A stretch of DNA of 48,321 nt from assembly GCA_039922495.1 (NCBI GenBank), contig JBDTEO010000033.1, positions 1-48,321 on the forward strand. The letters run 5' to 3'. The notes beneath the pieces were generated by a model. The model was not told the DNA's origin, ran no database searches, and was given only the letters and a program-made list of their open reading frames with translations. This stretch comes from JALYYC01 sp039922495. Lineage in GTDB: Bacteria; Chloroflexota; Dormibacteria; CF-121. The position numbers and the translations under genes were made by a program. Below, in pieces: positions 23,153 through 31,151 of this stretch. Every line of letters begins with the position of its first letter. Positions within the stretch are counted from its first letter, which is position 1.

Positions 23153-23866
23153 GTGAGCTCACTGCTCGACGCACCATCCGCCTCCCCCATATCGGGTTCG
23201 AGCGCCGGTGCCCGAATTCTCGTCATCGACGACGAGGTCGGGATTCTCAATATCCTCGCCCGGGGGTTGCGCGGCGCCGGCTACGTCGTGGAACCAGTTG
23301 CCGACGGCGCCGCGGGGCTCGAGGCCAGCGCGCAGCGACCCTGCGACCTGATCATCCTCGATCTCATGCTTCCCGGCATGGGAGGCGTCGAAGTGCTGCG
23401 ACGCTTGATGGCGCAGCGGCCGGATCATCGGGTGATCGTGCTCTCGGCGCTCAACGACACGCCCTCCAAGGTCACCTCGCTCGAGCTTGGCGCCCAGGAT
23501 TACCTGACGAAGCCGTTCTCCTTCGAAGAGCTGCTGGCGCGGGTCCACGCACAGCTACGAGAGGGTCGATTGAGACCCGTAAGCCTCAAGGCCGGAGGCT
23601 TCACGATGGATCTCATCCGCCGCCAGGTGCGAGGGGCGTTCGGGCGGGTGCAGCTCGCGGAGCGGGAGTTCCTGTTGCTTCGCGAGTTGATGAGCGCTGC
23701 CGGCACGACGGTCAGCAAGGAACATCTGCTTGCCTCCGTCTGGGGCTACCATTTCGACCCCGGGACGAACGTCGTCGACGTCTATGTCCGTCGCTTACGT
23801 GCCAAGTTGGGAATGGACTCGATCAAGACGCTGCGCGGCGAGGGGTACCGGGTTGACCTGGCCTGA
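23153..23866 (+). CDS. OmpR/PhoB-type response regulator
   Basis: The receiver domain starts at RILVIDDEVG with the acidic pair, the phosphoacceptor Asp in L-I-I-L-D-L-M-L-P-G-M, the Thr/Ser in V-L-S-A-L-N and the Lys in Y-L-T-K-P-F-S. The C-terminal winged-helix DNA-binding domain has L-A-E-R-E-F-L-L-L-R-E-L, VSKEHLLASVWG and VDVYVRRLRAKLG. The GTG at 23153 gives 237 residues; longer upstream reading would overlap the SCO gene. It overlaps the kinase gene by 14 bases. The likely target is the oxidase operon around it, by position only. Confidence 0.93.
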   Translation: MSSLLDAPSASPISGSSAGARILVIDDEVGILNILARGLRGAGYVVEPVADGAAGLEASAQRPCDLIILDLMLPGMGGVEVLRRLMAQRPDHRVIVLSALNDTPSKVTSLELGAQDYLTKPFSFEELLARVHAQLREGRLRPVSLKAGGFTMDLIRRQVRGAFGRVQLAEREFLLLRELMSAAGTTVSKEHLLASVWGYHFDPGTNVVDVYVRRLRAKLGMDSIKTLRGEGYRVDLA

Positions 23867-25031
23867 CCTGCGCACCTGGCCGATCCGCGGCCTGGCGTGG
23901 GTCGACGTGGCGTGGGCCCTATTTGCGGTGGCCAACCTGGTGGCGATTTTCCTCATTCCTGCCTGGGAAACCGTTCCCTTTCACTTCATCTGGGTCAGTC
24001 TCACGATTCTGTATGGCTTCCGTGTTTGGCGACTGCAACCGACCGCCTGGGTCGTCGCGGTCATCATCGTGGCAACCGGGATCGGGCTGGTGGTCGACAT
24101 CGCCCGCGGGGCGCAACCCCTCGACGAGCTGACCGAGGTGCCCCTGATGTCGGCGATGTTCTTCGCCATGGTCTGGCATGCCCAGCGGCGTGTCGCGGTG
24201 ATGGACCAGATGCGAAACGTCTCGGAGGAAAACCTCCGGCTACTGGAACGCGAGCGACGGTTCATTCAAAATGCCTCGCACGAGTTGCGAACGCCGATCA
24301 CGGTTGCGATCGGCCACGCCGAACTTCTGCGGGGATCGACGGACGCCACCACGATCGCCAACGATGTCCAGGTTGTAATCGACGAGCTGATGCGCTTGCG
24401 CCGCCTGGCCGAACGGCTGCTGCTGCTGGCTGCCGCCGAAGACCCCGACTTTTTGCACAAACGTCCGGTCGAGGTCGAGCCGATCCTGGTGCAGGCCTTG
24501 CAGCGCTGGGCGCCGACGCCCCGTCGATGGCGACTGGGCGCGACCGACGAAGCCGTCGTCGAAGCCGACGGGGAGCGTCTGGCCATGGCCATCGACGCGC
24601 TGGTGGAGAACGCCGTCAAGCACACGGTCCCCGACGACTGGATCGAATTGTCGGTGCGTCGCAATCACGGCGTTGATATCGCCGTCGCCGATTCTGGCGA
24701 GGGGATTCCGGCGGCGGACCTGTCGCGAATCTTCGAACGCTTCGAGCGAGGCGATCCCAGTCGCTGGCGTAACGGCCGTGGAACGGGCCTCGGGCTGGCC
24801 ATCGTCAAGACGATCGCCGAGGCGCACGGGGGAACGGTCCGCGCGCGCAGCGAGCTCGGCCGTGGAAGTCAGTTCGAGATCGTGCTGACCGAGGCGCGGC
24901 CCGCGGGGACTTACGGGCTGGCCGAGGCGGTCGGCGATGCGGCGGCGGATTCAGATGGTGACGCGGCCGGGGTCGGCGTGACCGACGGCGCCGTGCCAAC
25001 GCTGGGGGGCGAATTGAACCCGAACCAGTGA
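23853..25031 (+). CDS. membrane sensor histidine kinase
   Basis: The kinase has three to four N-terminal membrane helices (AWALFAVANLVAIFLI; HFIWVSLTILYGF; WVVAVIIVATGIGLVV; PLMSAMFFAMVW) with almost no periplasmic domain. It may therefore sense a membrane or redox signal. Then come a HisKA dimerisation helix with the phosphorylated His in Q-N-A-S-H-E-L-R-T-P and a HATPase domain (ALVENAVKHT, DSGEGIP, GTGLGLAIV). The TTG at 23853 within the response regulator is the best start in frame. The last 40 residues are low-complexity and overlap an opposing small gene, so the true functional end is near residue 355. Confidence 0.9.
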   Translation: MTWPDLRTWPIRGLAWVDVAWALFAVANLVAIFLIPAWETVPFHFIWVSLTILYGFRVWRLQPTAWVVAVIIVATGIGLVVDIARGAQPLDELTEVPLMSAMFFAMVWHAQRRVAVMDQMRNVSEENLRLLERERRFIQNASHELRTPITVAIGHAELLRGSTDATTIANDVQVVIDELMRLRRLAERLLLLAAAEDPDFLHKRPVEVEPILVQALQRWAPTPRRWRLGATDEAVVEADGERLAMAIDALVENAVKHTVPDDWIELSVRRNHGVDIAVADSGEGIPAADLSRIFERFERGDPSRWRNGRGTGLGLAIVKTIAEAHGGTVRARSELGRGSQFEIVLTEARPAGTYGLAEAVGDAAADSDGDAAGVGVTDGAVPTLGGELNPNQ

Positions 25032-25141
25032 AGGCCGGCGAGGCCGTAGAACAACAGGGCAAGCGCGACCAGCAGCACGATCACCGCGGCGATCACCGCC
25101 GCGGGGCCGCGACCCTCGGGTTGCGTTTCGACGACTCCCAC
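24911..25141 (-). CDS. possible small single-pass membrane protein, 76 aa
   Basis: A GTG-started minus-strand ORF encodes a short charged N-terminus, one strong hydrophobic helix (AVIAAVIVLLVALALLFYGL) and a Pro/Ser/Ala/Thr-rich tail, a common layout for small actinobacterial or Chloroflexota membrane proteins. It overlaps the end of the kinase gene by 121 bases on the opposite strand, over the kinase's low-complexity tail. One of the two overlapping tails may be non-coding. No SD is evident. Confidence 0.45.
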   Translation of the reverse strand: MGVVETQPEGRGPAAVIAAVIVLLVALALLFYGLAGLHWFGFNSPPSVGTAPSVTPTPAASPSESAAASPTASASP

Positions 25142-25301
25142 GGTGCGATTGTGGCACCAAGGTTGCGTTGCAACAAGCCGGTGGGGCCGGCTTCATGAGC
25201 TTTCTGACAAAGTTGTAATCTTCCGGCCCTTTACCGCGCCCGGTGCGGGCATCACACTAGGACCGGTGTCGTCACTTACCACTCGAAAGGGGACGGATCG
25301 A

Positions 25302-25934
25302 ATGGTCGGCAGGTTGTTGATCGTCGCCGGCGCGGTGGTTGCCGCCGTGATCGGCATCGTTGCCTTTGTCGGCTTGTTCATGCTGCAGCGGCCGGGAACC
25401 CTCGCAGCCCGGAGCGCCGATGTGCACCTTGAAACCGTCGCCGCGGTGAACCAGGCCCTGGAGTGGCCACGCCCCAACGATCCCCATCCGGATTGGGTCG
25501 CCTACCTGCCGACAACGATTCTCAAGGTGCCGGCCAACGCGACCATCAATATGACGATCGACCAGGAAGACGGCGCATCGGGCCTGCGCAACCCCTTCTG
25601 GGGGGAAGTCCAGGGCACGGACGGGGCGAAGCTCCATGTCACCTATTTCGATGACAAGGGCAACCCGCAGGAAGGCGACATGACCTCGATCGATCCGACG
25701 CAGGCTGCCCACACCTTCGCGGTCCCGGACCTTGGCGTGTTCGTCCCATTGCTCGGCGTCAATGCGAATGCGCCCGCCGGCAGCACGAATGTGATCACGT
25801 TCTCCTTTAAAACGCATGGGCCGGGCGTCTACCACTGGCAGTGCTTTGTCCCGTGTGCCGCCAAGACGGTCTTCAACAATGGTGGCCCGATGTCGACGCT
25901 CGGCTACATGGGTGGCGAGTTGATCGTCTCATAG
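25302..25934 (+). CDS. membrane-anchored cupredoxin-like protein
   Basis: The 210-residue product has one N-terminal membrane helix (LLIVAGAVVAAVIGIVAFVGLF) and a cupredoxin beta-sandwich whose C-terminal end carries G-V-Y-H-W-Q-C-F-V-P-C followed by G-G-P-M and GYMGGELIV. The C-x-x-x-C recalls a CuA site, but the His four residues after the second Cys is missing. Copper binding is therefore likely but its type is uncertain. The ATG at 25302 follows AAGGGGA by about nine bases. The gene is two bases upstream of ctaC, so it is probably an electron carrier or extra subunit of the oxidase. Confidence 0.8.
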   Translation: MVGRLLIVAGAVVAAVIGIVAFVGLFMLQRPGTLAARSADVHLETVAAVNQALEWPRPNDPHPDWVAYLPTTILKVPANATINMTIDQEDGASGLRNPFWGEVQGTDGAKLHVTYFDDKGNPQEGDMTSIDPTQAAHTFAVPDLGVFVPLLGVNANAPAGSTNVITFSFKTHGPGVYHWQCFVPCAAKTVFNNGGPMSTLGYMGGELIVS

Positions 25935-25936
25935 CC

Positions 25937-26818
25937 GTGAAAACCATCCGCATCCACGAAGCTGACCGGCCCCATGCCTTACGGCTGTTGACCATCTGGC
26001 TGGTTCTTTCCATCGTCGGCGTGATCGTGGCTCTCCAGATTCACATTCCCCCGGGCGATCAGTCGATCCAGGGGGCCGATCAGAGCCGGACGATGACCTT
26101 GATGACGGCGCTCGCGACACCGATCTTCATTGGCGTGGTCCTGATGATCGTGTACTCGGCCTTTGCGTTTCGCAATCGGGGCCCCGAACTCGTCGATGGT
26201 CCACCGATGCTGGGCAACACGCCGATCCAGATCGCCTGGATCACCGGGAGCACGATCCTCGTTCTCTTCTTAGCGCTGGTCGGCATCACCTCGCTGGCCA
26301 GTTCCAACGTAGCCCAGGCGGTCGGCGCGCCGGGACGGTCGATCGGCCAGTCGGGCGGTCAGACCGGCAGTGGCACGGCCGGAGGGTCGGGGTCGGAGCT
26401 GCAAATCCAGGTGATCGGGCAGCAGTGGTACTTCACCTATCGCTACCAGGACTATGGCGGCGTCGAGACCACCCATCTGTATTTGCCGAATGACCGACCG
26501 GTGGAGTTGCACGTCACCTCGCTGGACGTGGTGCACTCGTTCTGGGCCTACCAGCTCGGGGTCAAAGCCGACGCCAATCTCGGCGTGGACAACGTGATCC
26601 ACGTTACGCCGCAGAAGCTCGGCAGCTTCCAGGTGCGCTGCGCCGAGCTGTGTGGGCTCTGGCATGGCGCCATGGCCGATTCATCCGGCAAGGTCGTCAG
26701 CCAGAGTGACTTTGACAGCTGGATCCAGCAGCAGCAACAGAGCTTCACCGACATTCAGAAGGCGGTGCCCAGCTATGCACCGTTCTACTTCCCAGATCCA
26801 CTGACCAAAGGGAGTTGA
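25937..26818 (+). CDS. ctaC: cytochrome c oxidase subunit II (CtaC)
   Basis: This subunit accepts electrons at the binuclear CuA centre outside the membrane. The 293-residue protein has three hydrophobic segments (about 15-35, 60-78 and 99-120; two are the usual number), then a Gly/Ser linker and the CuA domain. The CuA ligands are all present: His200, Cys235, Glu237, Cys239, His243 and Met246 (C-A-E-L-C-G-L-W-H-G-A-M). The aromatic electron-entry region is GQQWYFTYRY at 161-170. No heme C motif follows, so it is not a fused caa3 type. The GTG start lies two bases after the cupredoxin gene. Confidence 0.95.
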   Translation: MKTIRIHEADRPHALRLLTIWLVLSIVGVIVALQIHIPPGDQSIQGADQSRTMTLMTALATPIFIGVVLMIVYSAFAFRNRGPELVDGPPMLGNTPIQIAWITGSTILVLFLALVGITSLASSNVAQAVGAPGRSIGQSGGQTGSGTAGGSGSELQIQVIGQQWYFTYRYQDYGGVETTHLYLPNDRPVELHVTSLDVVHSFWAYQLGVKADANLGVDNVIHVTPQKLGSFQVRCAELCGLWHGAMADSSGKVVSQSDFDSWIQQQQQSFTDIQKAVPSYAPFYFPDPLTKGS

Positions 26819-26820
26819 GC

Positions 26821-28692
26821 ATGGTCACCGCCAACCTGATGAGCGAGCGCCGGATGCTGATTCCGAATAATCCGATCACCGGTCTCCTGCTGGCCATCCC
26901 CGGCTATTTCTTTGGTGTCTGGCTGGGCAATGTCTTCGGACTTTTCGATGACCAGAACACCGGCGTCATCCTCGGGTATACCGTCGCGACGGCCGCATTC
27001 CTGGTTGGCATGGGCTTTCTGAACTATCCGCTCACCCGCCTGCTCGGTTGGCCGGTGACCCCGATCAGCGAGAGCGAGCCGGACGCGGGGCTCAGCCGCT
27101 ACTTCCGCCTCAGCCTCGACCACAAGGTGATCGGCCTGCAATATCTGTTCACGATCTTGATCATGCTGCTGCTGGGCGGGATCGGCGCCATGATGATCCG
27201 GAGCAGCCTGCTCGTTCCCGATTCCAGCATCACGCCGCCCGGCCAGTACATCGCCCTGATCGGGCTTCACAGCGTGATGATGATCTTCATCACCAGCGCC
27301 GTCATCGTCGGGCCCTTCGGCAACTACCTGGTGCCGCTGATGATCGGGGCCCGGCGGATGGCGTTCCCGCGGCTCGAGGCGCTCTCCTTCTGGCTGGTGC
27401 CGCCCGCCGCGGTCATCCTGGCCGTCGCGGCCTTCTGGGGTGGCTTCCCGACCGGCTGGACCGGCTACCCGCCACTCTCGGAGCAGGCGGGCCAGGGGAT
27501 GGACAGCTACATCGTCGGCTTCGGCCTGATCGCCCTGGCACTGGTCGTGTCCGGGGTCAACATGCTCGCGACCATCATCACCCTCCGGGCACCGGGGATG
27601 ACCTGGACGCGCCTCCCGATCTTCGTCTGGGGAATCTTCACCACCTCGATCCTCGGCATGCTGGCGGCGCCGGTGCTTACCGCCGCGATCGTGATGCTCG
27701 CCATGGACCGGTCGGTGCAAACGTCGTTCTTTTTGAGCTCGAACGGCGGCAGCAACTACCTCTGGGAGAACCTGTTCTGGTTCTTCGGCCACCCCGAAGT
27801 CTACATCTTCATCCTGCCGGCCTTCGGCATCGTCATGGAGATCGTGCCCCACTTCGCGCGCAAGCCGCTCTGGGGCTATCGGACGGGGGTCGTCGGCCTG
27901 TTCGGGGTTGCCTTACTGAGCTGGTTCGTCTGGCAGCATCACCTCTTTGTCAGCGGCATCGCCCCGGTGCTCCGGCCCTTCTACACGCTGTCGACCGAGC
28001 TGATCTCGATTCCGACGGGAATTATTTTTCTGGTCGTCCTGGGCACGATGTGGCGAGCGCGCATCTGGTTTTCAGTCCCGATGCTGTTCTGCATGGGATT
28101 TCTCGTCAACTTCTTGATTGGCGGGATCTCGGGCGTTTACCTGTCCGACGTGCCGACCGACGTCACCCTGCATGGCAGCTACTTCTCGATGGCCCACTTC
28201 CACTACACCATCATGGGCGGCGAGATCTTCGGCCTGATGGCGGCGGTCTACTACTGGCTCCCGAAGATGACCGGCCGGATGATGAGCGAGACGATCGGCA
28301 AGCTCCATTTCTGGTGGATGTTCGTTGCGTTTAACTCGACGTTTTTCCCTCTGTTTATCATCGGGCTCCTCAACATGCCGCGCCGGGTAGCCCAGTACAA
28401 CCCCGCGTTGCAGGGCCTCAACATCTGGGTGAGCGTTTCGGCGTTCTTCCTGTTCGGCTCGATGGTGCTCTTCGCCGGCAACCTCGTCTACGCCCTCGCG
28501 TTCAGCGGCCGCCGGGCCCTGGCCAACCCGTGGCACGCACGGTCGCTGGAGTGGCAGGTCCCCACGCCGGTGCCGGCCCACAACTTCGATCGCGTCCCCG
28601 TGATCACCGGTGGACCGTATGACTACGGCATGCCCAATGCCCGACCGGTCGCGGATTTCGGTGGCATTCGAGGGGTGACGAGTGGCGCATAG
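26821..28692 (+). CDS. ctaD: cytochrome c oxidase subunit I (CtaD), atypical proton-channel residues
   Basis: The catalytic heme-copper subunit (about 624 aa, 14 or so helices) keeps every metal ligand: His150 (low-spin heme), His324, His373 and His374 (CuB), His459 (heme a3) and His461. The Tyr in HPEVY (Tyr328) and Glu326 are also present, as in A-type oxidases. By eye against Paracoccus, however, the D-channel entry Asp of GAPDM is Arg179 (GARRM), the nearby Asn131 is Glu186, and the K-channel Lys of PTGIK is Ile402 (PTGII). It may pump protons by another route, or be a non-pumping or NO-related variant. ATG 26821 has GGGAG upstream. Confidence 0.95.
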   Translation: MVTANLMSERRMLIPNNPITGLLLAIPGYFFGVWLGNVFGLFDDQNTGVILGYTVATAAFLVGMGFLNYPLTRLLGWPVTPISESEPDAGLSRYFRLSLDHKVIGLQYLFTILIMLLLGGIGAMMIRSSLLVPDSSITPPGQYIALIGLHSVMMIFITSAVIVGPFGNYLVPLMIGARRMAFPRLEALSFWLVPPAAVILAVAAFWGGFPTGWTGYPPLSEQAGQGMDSYIVGFGLIALALVVSGVNMLATIITLRAPGMTWTRLPIFVWGIFTTSILGMLAAPVLTAAIVMLAMDRSVQTSFFLSSNGGSNYLWENLFWFFGHPEVYIFILPAFGIVMEIVPHFARKPLWGYRTGVVGLFGVALLSWFVWQHHLFVSGIAPVLRPFYTLSTELISIPTGIIFLVVLGTMWRARIWFSVPMLFCMGFLVNFLIGGISGVYLSDVPTDVTLHGSYFSMAHFHYTIMGGEIFGLMAAVYYWLPKMTGRMMSETIGKLHFWWMFVAFNSTFFPLFIIGLLNMPRRVAQYNPALQGLNIWVSVSAFFLFGSMVLFAGNLVYALAFSGRRALANPWHARSLEWQVPTPVPAHNFDRVPVITGGPYDYGMPNARPVADFGGIRGVTSGA

Positions 28693-29278
28693 AACGGGCA
28701 CCCTCGACGTTCTTCCCGCCGATGAAATCCGGCTCGACGCGCGGGTGGTCTCGGCCGGGGTCTGGCTGTTCCTGACGGCCGACCTCTTCTACTTTGCCGC
28801 CTGGTGGTTCGCCTTCTTCTACCTCCGGGCGCTCAACAACAATCAGGCCTGGATCATGCAGGGCCTGACACGGCCCAACCGAGCCTATGGACTGGTCGTC
28901 CTCCTGCTGGCGATCGCGACTGCCGTAATCTTCGTTGGCATCACAGCGGGTACGCCGCGGACGATGCTGGCACGCACGCTCGGGCCTGCTGCGCTCATCC
29001 TTGGCGCGGCCGCCTGCCTCTTCCAGGGGTATGCGATGTGGCACCTGGGCTTCGGGCTGACAGAGGGCGGTTATCCGAGCGTCTTTAGCGGACTAACTGG
29101 ATCCTGGTTGATTCAGCTGCTCTTCGCCGTCGGCTGGCTGACCACGGTGGCCGCGCAGGCGGGTCCGGCCGGCGATACCGTGATTCGGCCCGAGTCCGCC
29201 GCCGCCTTCGGTCGCATCCTCCTGTTCCTCGCCGGCGTCGGCGTCATCAACTACCTGCTCCTATACCTCGTCGCATGA
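28682..29278 (+). CDS. ctaE: cytochrome c oxidase subunit III (CtaE), short form
   Basis: The 198-residue protein has five transmembrane helices, the short bacterial form of COX3 that lacks the first two helices of the mitochondrial type. Family landmarks are the N-terminal VSAGVWLFLTADLFYFAAWW and F-F-Y-L-R, and a final helix L-F-L-A-G-V-G-V-I-N-Y-L-L-L-Y. It helps proton uptake and stability of subunit I. It starts at GTG within the last codons of ctaD (11-base overlap), indicating coupled translation. Some family glutamate/histidine residues cannot be placed by eye. Confidence 0.88.
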   Translation: MAHRTGTLDVLPADEIRLDARVVSAGVWLFLTADLFYFAAWWFAFFYLRALNNNQAWIMQGLTRPNRAYGLVVLLLAIATAVIFVGITAGTPRTMLARTLGPAALILGAAACLFQGYAMWHLGFGLTEGGYPSVFSGLTGSWLIQLLFAVGWLTTVAAQAGPAGDTVIRPESAAAFGRILLFLAGVGVINYLLLYLVA

Positions 29279-29283
29279 TCATG

Positions 29284-29324
29284 CGTCTCCCTTTCCCCTT
29301 GTGGGGGAGGGTTGGGGTGGGGGG
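29284..29324 (+). repeat. G/C-rich intergenic palindromic repeat
   Basis: The gap between ctaE and ctaG holds a CCCTTTCCCC / GGGGGAGGG imperfect hairpin followed by GGGTTGGGGTGGGG. This matches by eye a short dispersed element seen between genes in many bacterial genomes. It sits directly before the ctaG start and supplies the G-rich stretch in place of a normal Shine-Dalgarno sequence. Confidence 0.5.
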
Positions 29325-29330
29325 TAACGG

Positions 29331-30185
29331 ATGACCTGGATGAATCCGCTGACCTGGCCGATCGAACCATTGGTTCTGCTCGGCGTCGAGCTGGCCGCCA
29401 TCCTGTATCTGTGGGGTGGCCGAGAGCTCGCCCACACGCCGGGTCGGTGGCGCAGACTGGCGTTCTGGGCCGGGCTGGCCGTCATCGTGCTCGCGCTCGA
29501 TACCCCGCTGGAGAGCCTGGCTCGCCAGCTGTTCTGGGCCCACATGACGCAGCACCTGCTGCTGATCATGGTGGCTGCTCCGCTGCTGGTGGTGGCCGCG
29601 CCCTGGATGCAGATCTTCCGGGGACTGCCCCTCGGAGTCCGCCGTCCGATGGCGCGCACCGCCCTCAAGGCGACCTGGTTGAAAGGCCCGCGTGGCGTTT
29701 TCCTCTGGATGAGCGCGCCGGTTGGCGCCTTTCTGCTCTCGAGCGCCAACCTCTGGGTCTGGCACTGGCCGGGAGCCTATGACCTGACCCTGCGCAACCA
29801 CACGGTGCACCATCTGGAGCATGCGCTCTTTCTTGGGTTTGGCATCCTGTTCTGGGCGCAGCTGATTGACCAGCCGCCCTTCCGAGCCAGTCTCAGCCAG
29901 TTCCAACGTGTCGCGTATGTCTTTTTGGGCACGATCCAGTCCTGGGCGCTGGCCGCGGTGCTGTCCTTCGCGACCGTACCGTTTTATGCGTATGCGGCGC
30001 TGCCCGCGCGTCCGGGTGGGATCTCGGCGCTGACGGACCAGGTCTTCGGCGGCGGCATCATGTGGGTGCCGGGCTCGATCACCTACTCGATCGTGTTCAT
30101 CACCTGTCTGTCCCTCTGGTTCCGCGAGGAGGATCGCAAAGCGGTGGCGATGGCGCCCCCGCGGGTCGAACCGGTGACGCGGTGA
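29331..30185 (+). CDS. ctaG: cytochrome c oxidase caa3 assembly factor CtaG
   Basis: The seven-helix CtaG_caa3-type membrane protein supports insertion of copper into the oxidase. The 284-residue product has the conserved His residues in H-M-T-Q-H-L-L-L-I-M, the segment NLWVWHWPGAYDL, and H-T-V-H-H-L-E-H-A-L-F-L, and the last helix G-S-I-T-Y-S-I-V-F. It lies between ctaE and ctaB in the oxidase operon. The first Met-Thr-Trp at 29331 is taken as start; a Met three residues on is also possible. Confidence 0.9.
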   Translation: MTWMNPLTWPIEPLVLLGVELAAILYLWGGRELAHTPGRWRRLAFWAGLAVIVLALDTPLESLARQLFWAHMTQHLLLIMVAAPLLVVAAPWMQIFRGLPLGVRRPMARTALKATWLKGPRGVFLWMSAPVGAFLLSSANLWVWHWPGAYDLTLRNHTVHHLEHALFLGFGILFWAQLIDQPPFRASLSQFQRVAYVFLGTIQSWALAAVLSFATVPFYAYAALPARPGGISALTDQVFGGGIMWVPGSITYSIVFITCLSLWFREEDRKAVAMAPPRVEPVTR

Positions 30186-30192
30186 TGGCGAC

Positions 30193-31110
30193 GTGATCGC
30201 TGAAGCGCAGGACGTCCTGGTCGCGGCGGCGCCGCCACGCTGGCGCATCGCTCGTGGCGTCCTGGCCGACTACCTGAGCCTTGCCAAGCCGCGCATCATG
30301 GTGCTGCTCCTGATCACCGAATACACGGCGATGATCACCGCCGCGAAAGGGTGGCCCGGCCTGTCGCTCAGCCTGGCCGCCCTCGCCGGTGGCGCCTGCT
30401 CTGCCGGCGGGGCGAGCGCCATCAATTGCTGGTTCGATCGCGACATCGATGCCGTCATGGCACGGACCTGCACCCGGCCGGTGCCGGCGGGACGGATTCG
30501 CCCCAATCACGCCCTGCTCTTTGGTCTCGGCTTGAGCCTTGGCGGCTTCCTGTTGCTCGGGCTCGCGACCAACTGGCTCGCGGCTTCACTCGCCATGGCC
30601 GGCGGCCTGTTCTATGTGCTCGTCTACACCGTCTGGCTGAAGCGTTCGACCCGGCAGAACATCGTCATCGGTGGGGCGGCGGGTGCCTTTCCACCGCTGG
30701 TCGGCTGGGCTGCCGTGACCGGATCGCTCTCCCCGCTGGCGCTCGCGCTGTTCGCGGTGGTCTTTTTCTGGACGCCGCCGCATTTCTGGTCCCTCGCGCT
30801 GCTCCTGCGGCGGCAGTACAGCGCGGTCCAGGTCCCCATGCTCCCTGTGGTTGCCGGTGACCGCACAACCCGGCGCGCCATCGTGGCGTACACCCTCTTG
30901 CTGCTTGCGGTCAGCGCCGTCCCGTCGATCTGGCTCGGACCTGTCTACGGCGTGGCCGCGTTCGCGCTCGGCGGCGCCATGCTCTGGATGGCGATTCGTG
31001 TTGTCGTCACCGAGGGCGTTACGTGGGCGGCGCGGCTTTTCCATTTCTCGCTCGCCTACCTTGCCCTGCTGTTCGGGATCGCGGCGGTCGCCGCCGTCCT
31101 GCCACGCTGA
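30193..31110 (+). CDS. ctaB: protoheme IX farnesyltransferase (heme O synthase) CtaB
   Basis: CtaB attaches a farnesyl group to heme b, making heme O. The 305-residue UbiA-type prenyltransferase has about eight or nine helices. It carries the N-terminal L-A-K-P-R-I-M-V-L-L-L signature and the Asp-rich Mg-pyrophosphate motif N78-x3-D82-x3-D86 in SAINCWFDRDIDAVMART, followed by R-P-V-P-A-G-R. A second Asp/Arg loop occurs at P-H-F-W-S-L-A-L. The start is GTG. No heme A synthase (CtaA) is in the window, so conversion to heme A would need a gene elsewhere. Confidence 0.95.
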   Translation: MIAEAQDVLVAAAPPRWRIARGVLADYLSLAKPRIMVLLLITEYTAMITAAKGWPGLSLSLAALAGGACSAGGASAINCWFDRDIDAVMARTCTRPVPAGRIRPNHALLFGLGLSLGGFLLLGLATNWLAASLAMAGGLFYVLVYTVWLKRSTRQNIVIGGAAGAFPPLVGWAAVTGSLSPLALALFAVVFFWTPPHFWSLALLLRRQYSAVQVPMLPVVAGDRTTRRAIVAYTLLLLAVSAVPSIWLGPVYGVAAFALGGAMLWMAIRVVVTEGVTWAARLFHFSLAYLALLFGIAAVAAVLPR

Positions 31111-31151
31111 ACGCGACCGCCGGTGTTCAGCCGCGAGTCCGCTGGCCGCGG

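Noticed and set aside
26785..27852. 355-codon minus-strand frame antisense to ctaD
   Set aside because: Shadow of ctaD; repeated D/H/E/R with no domain.
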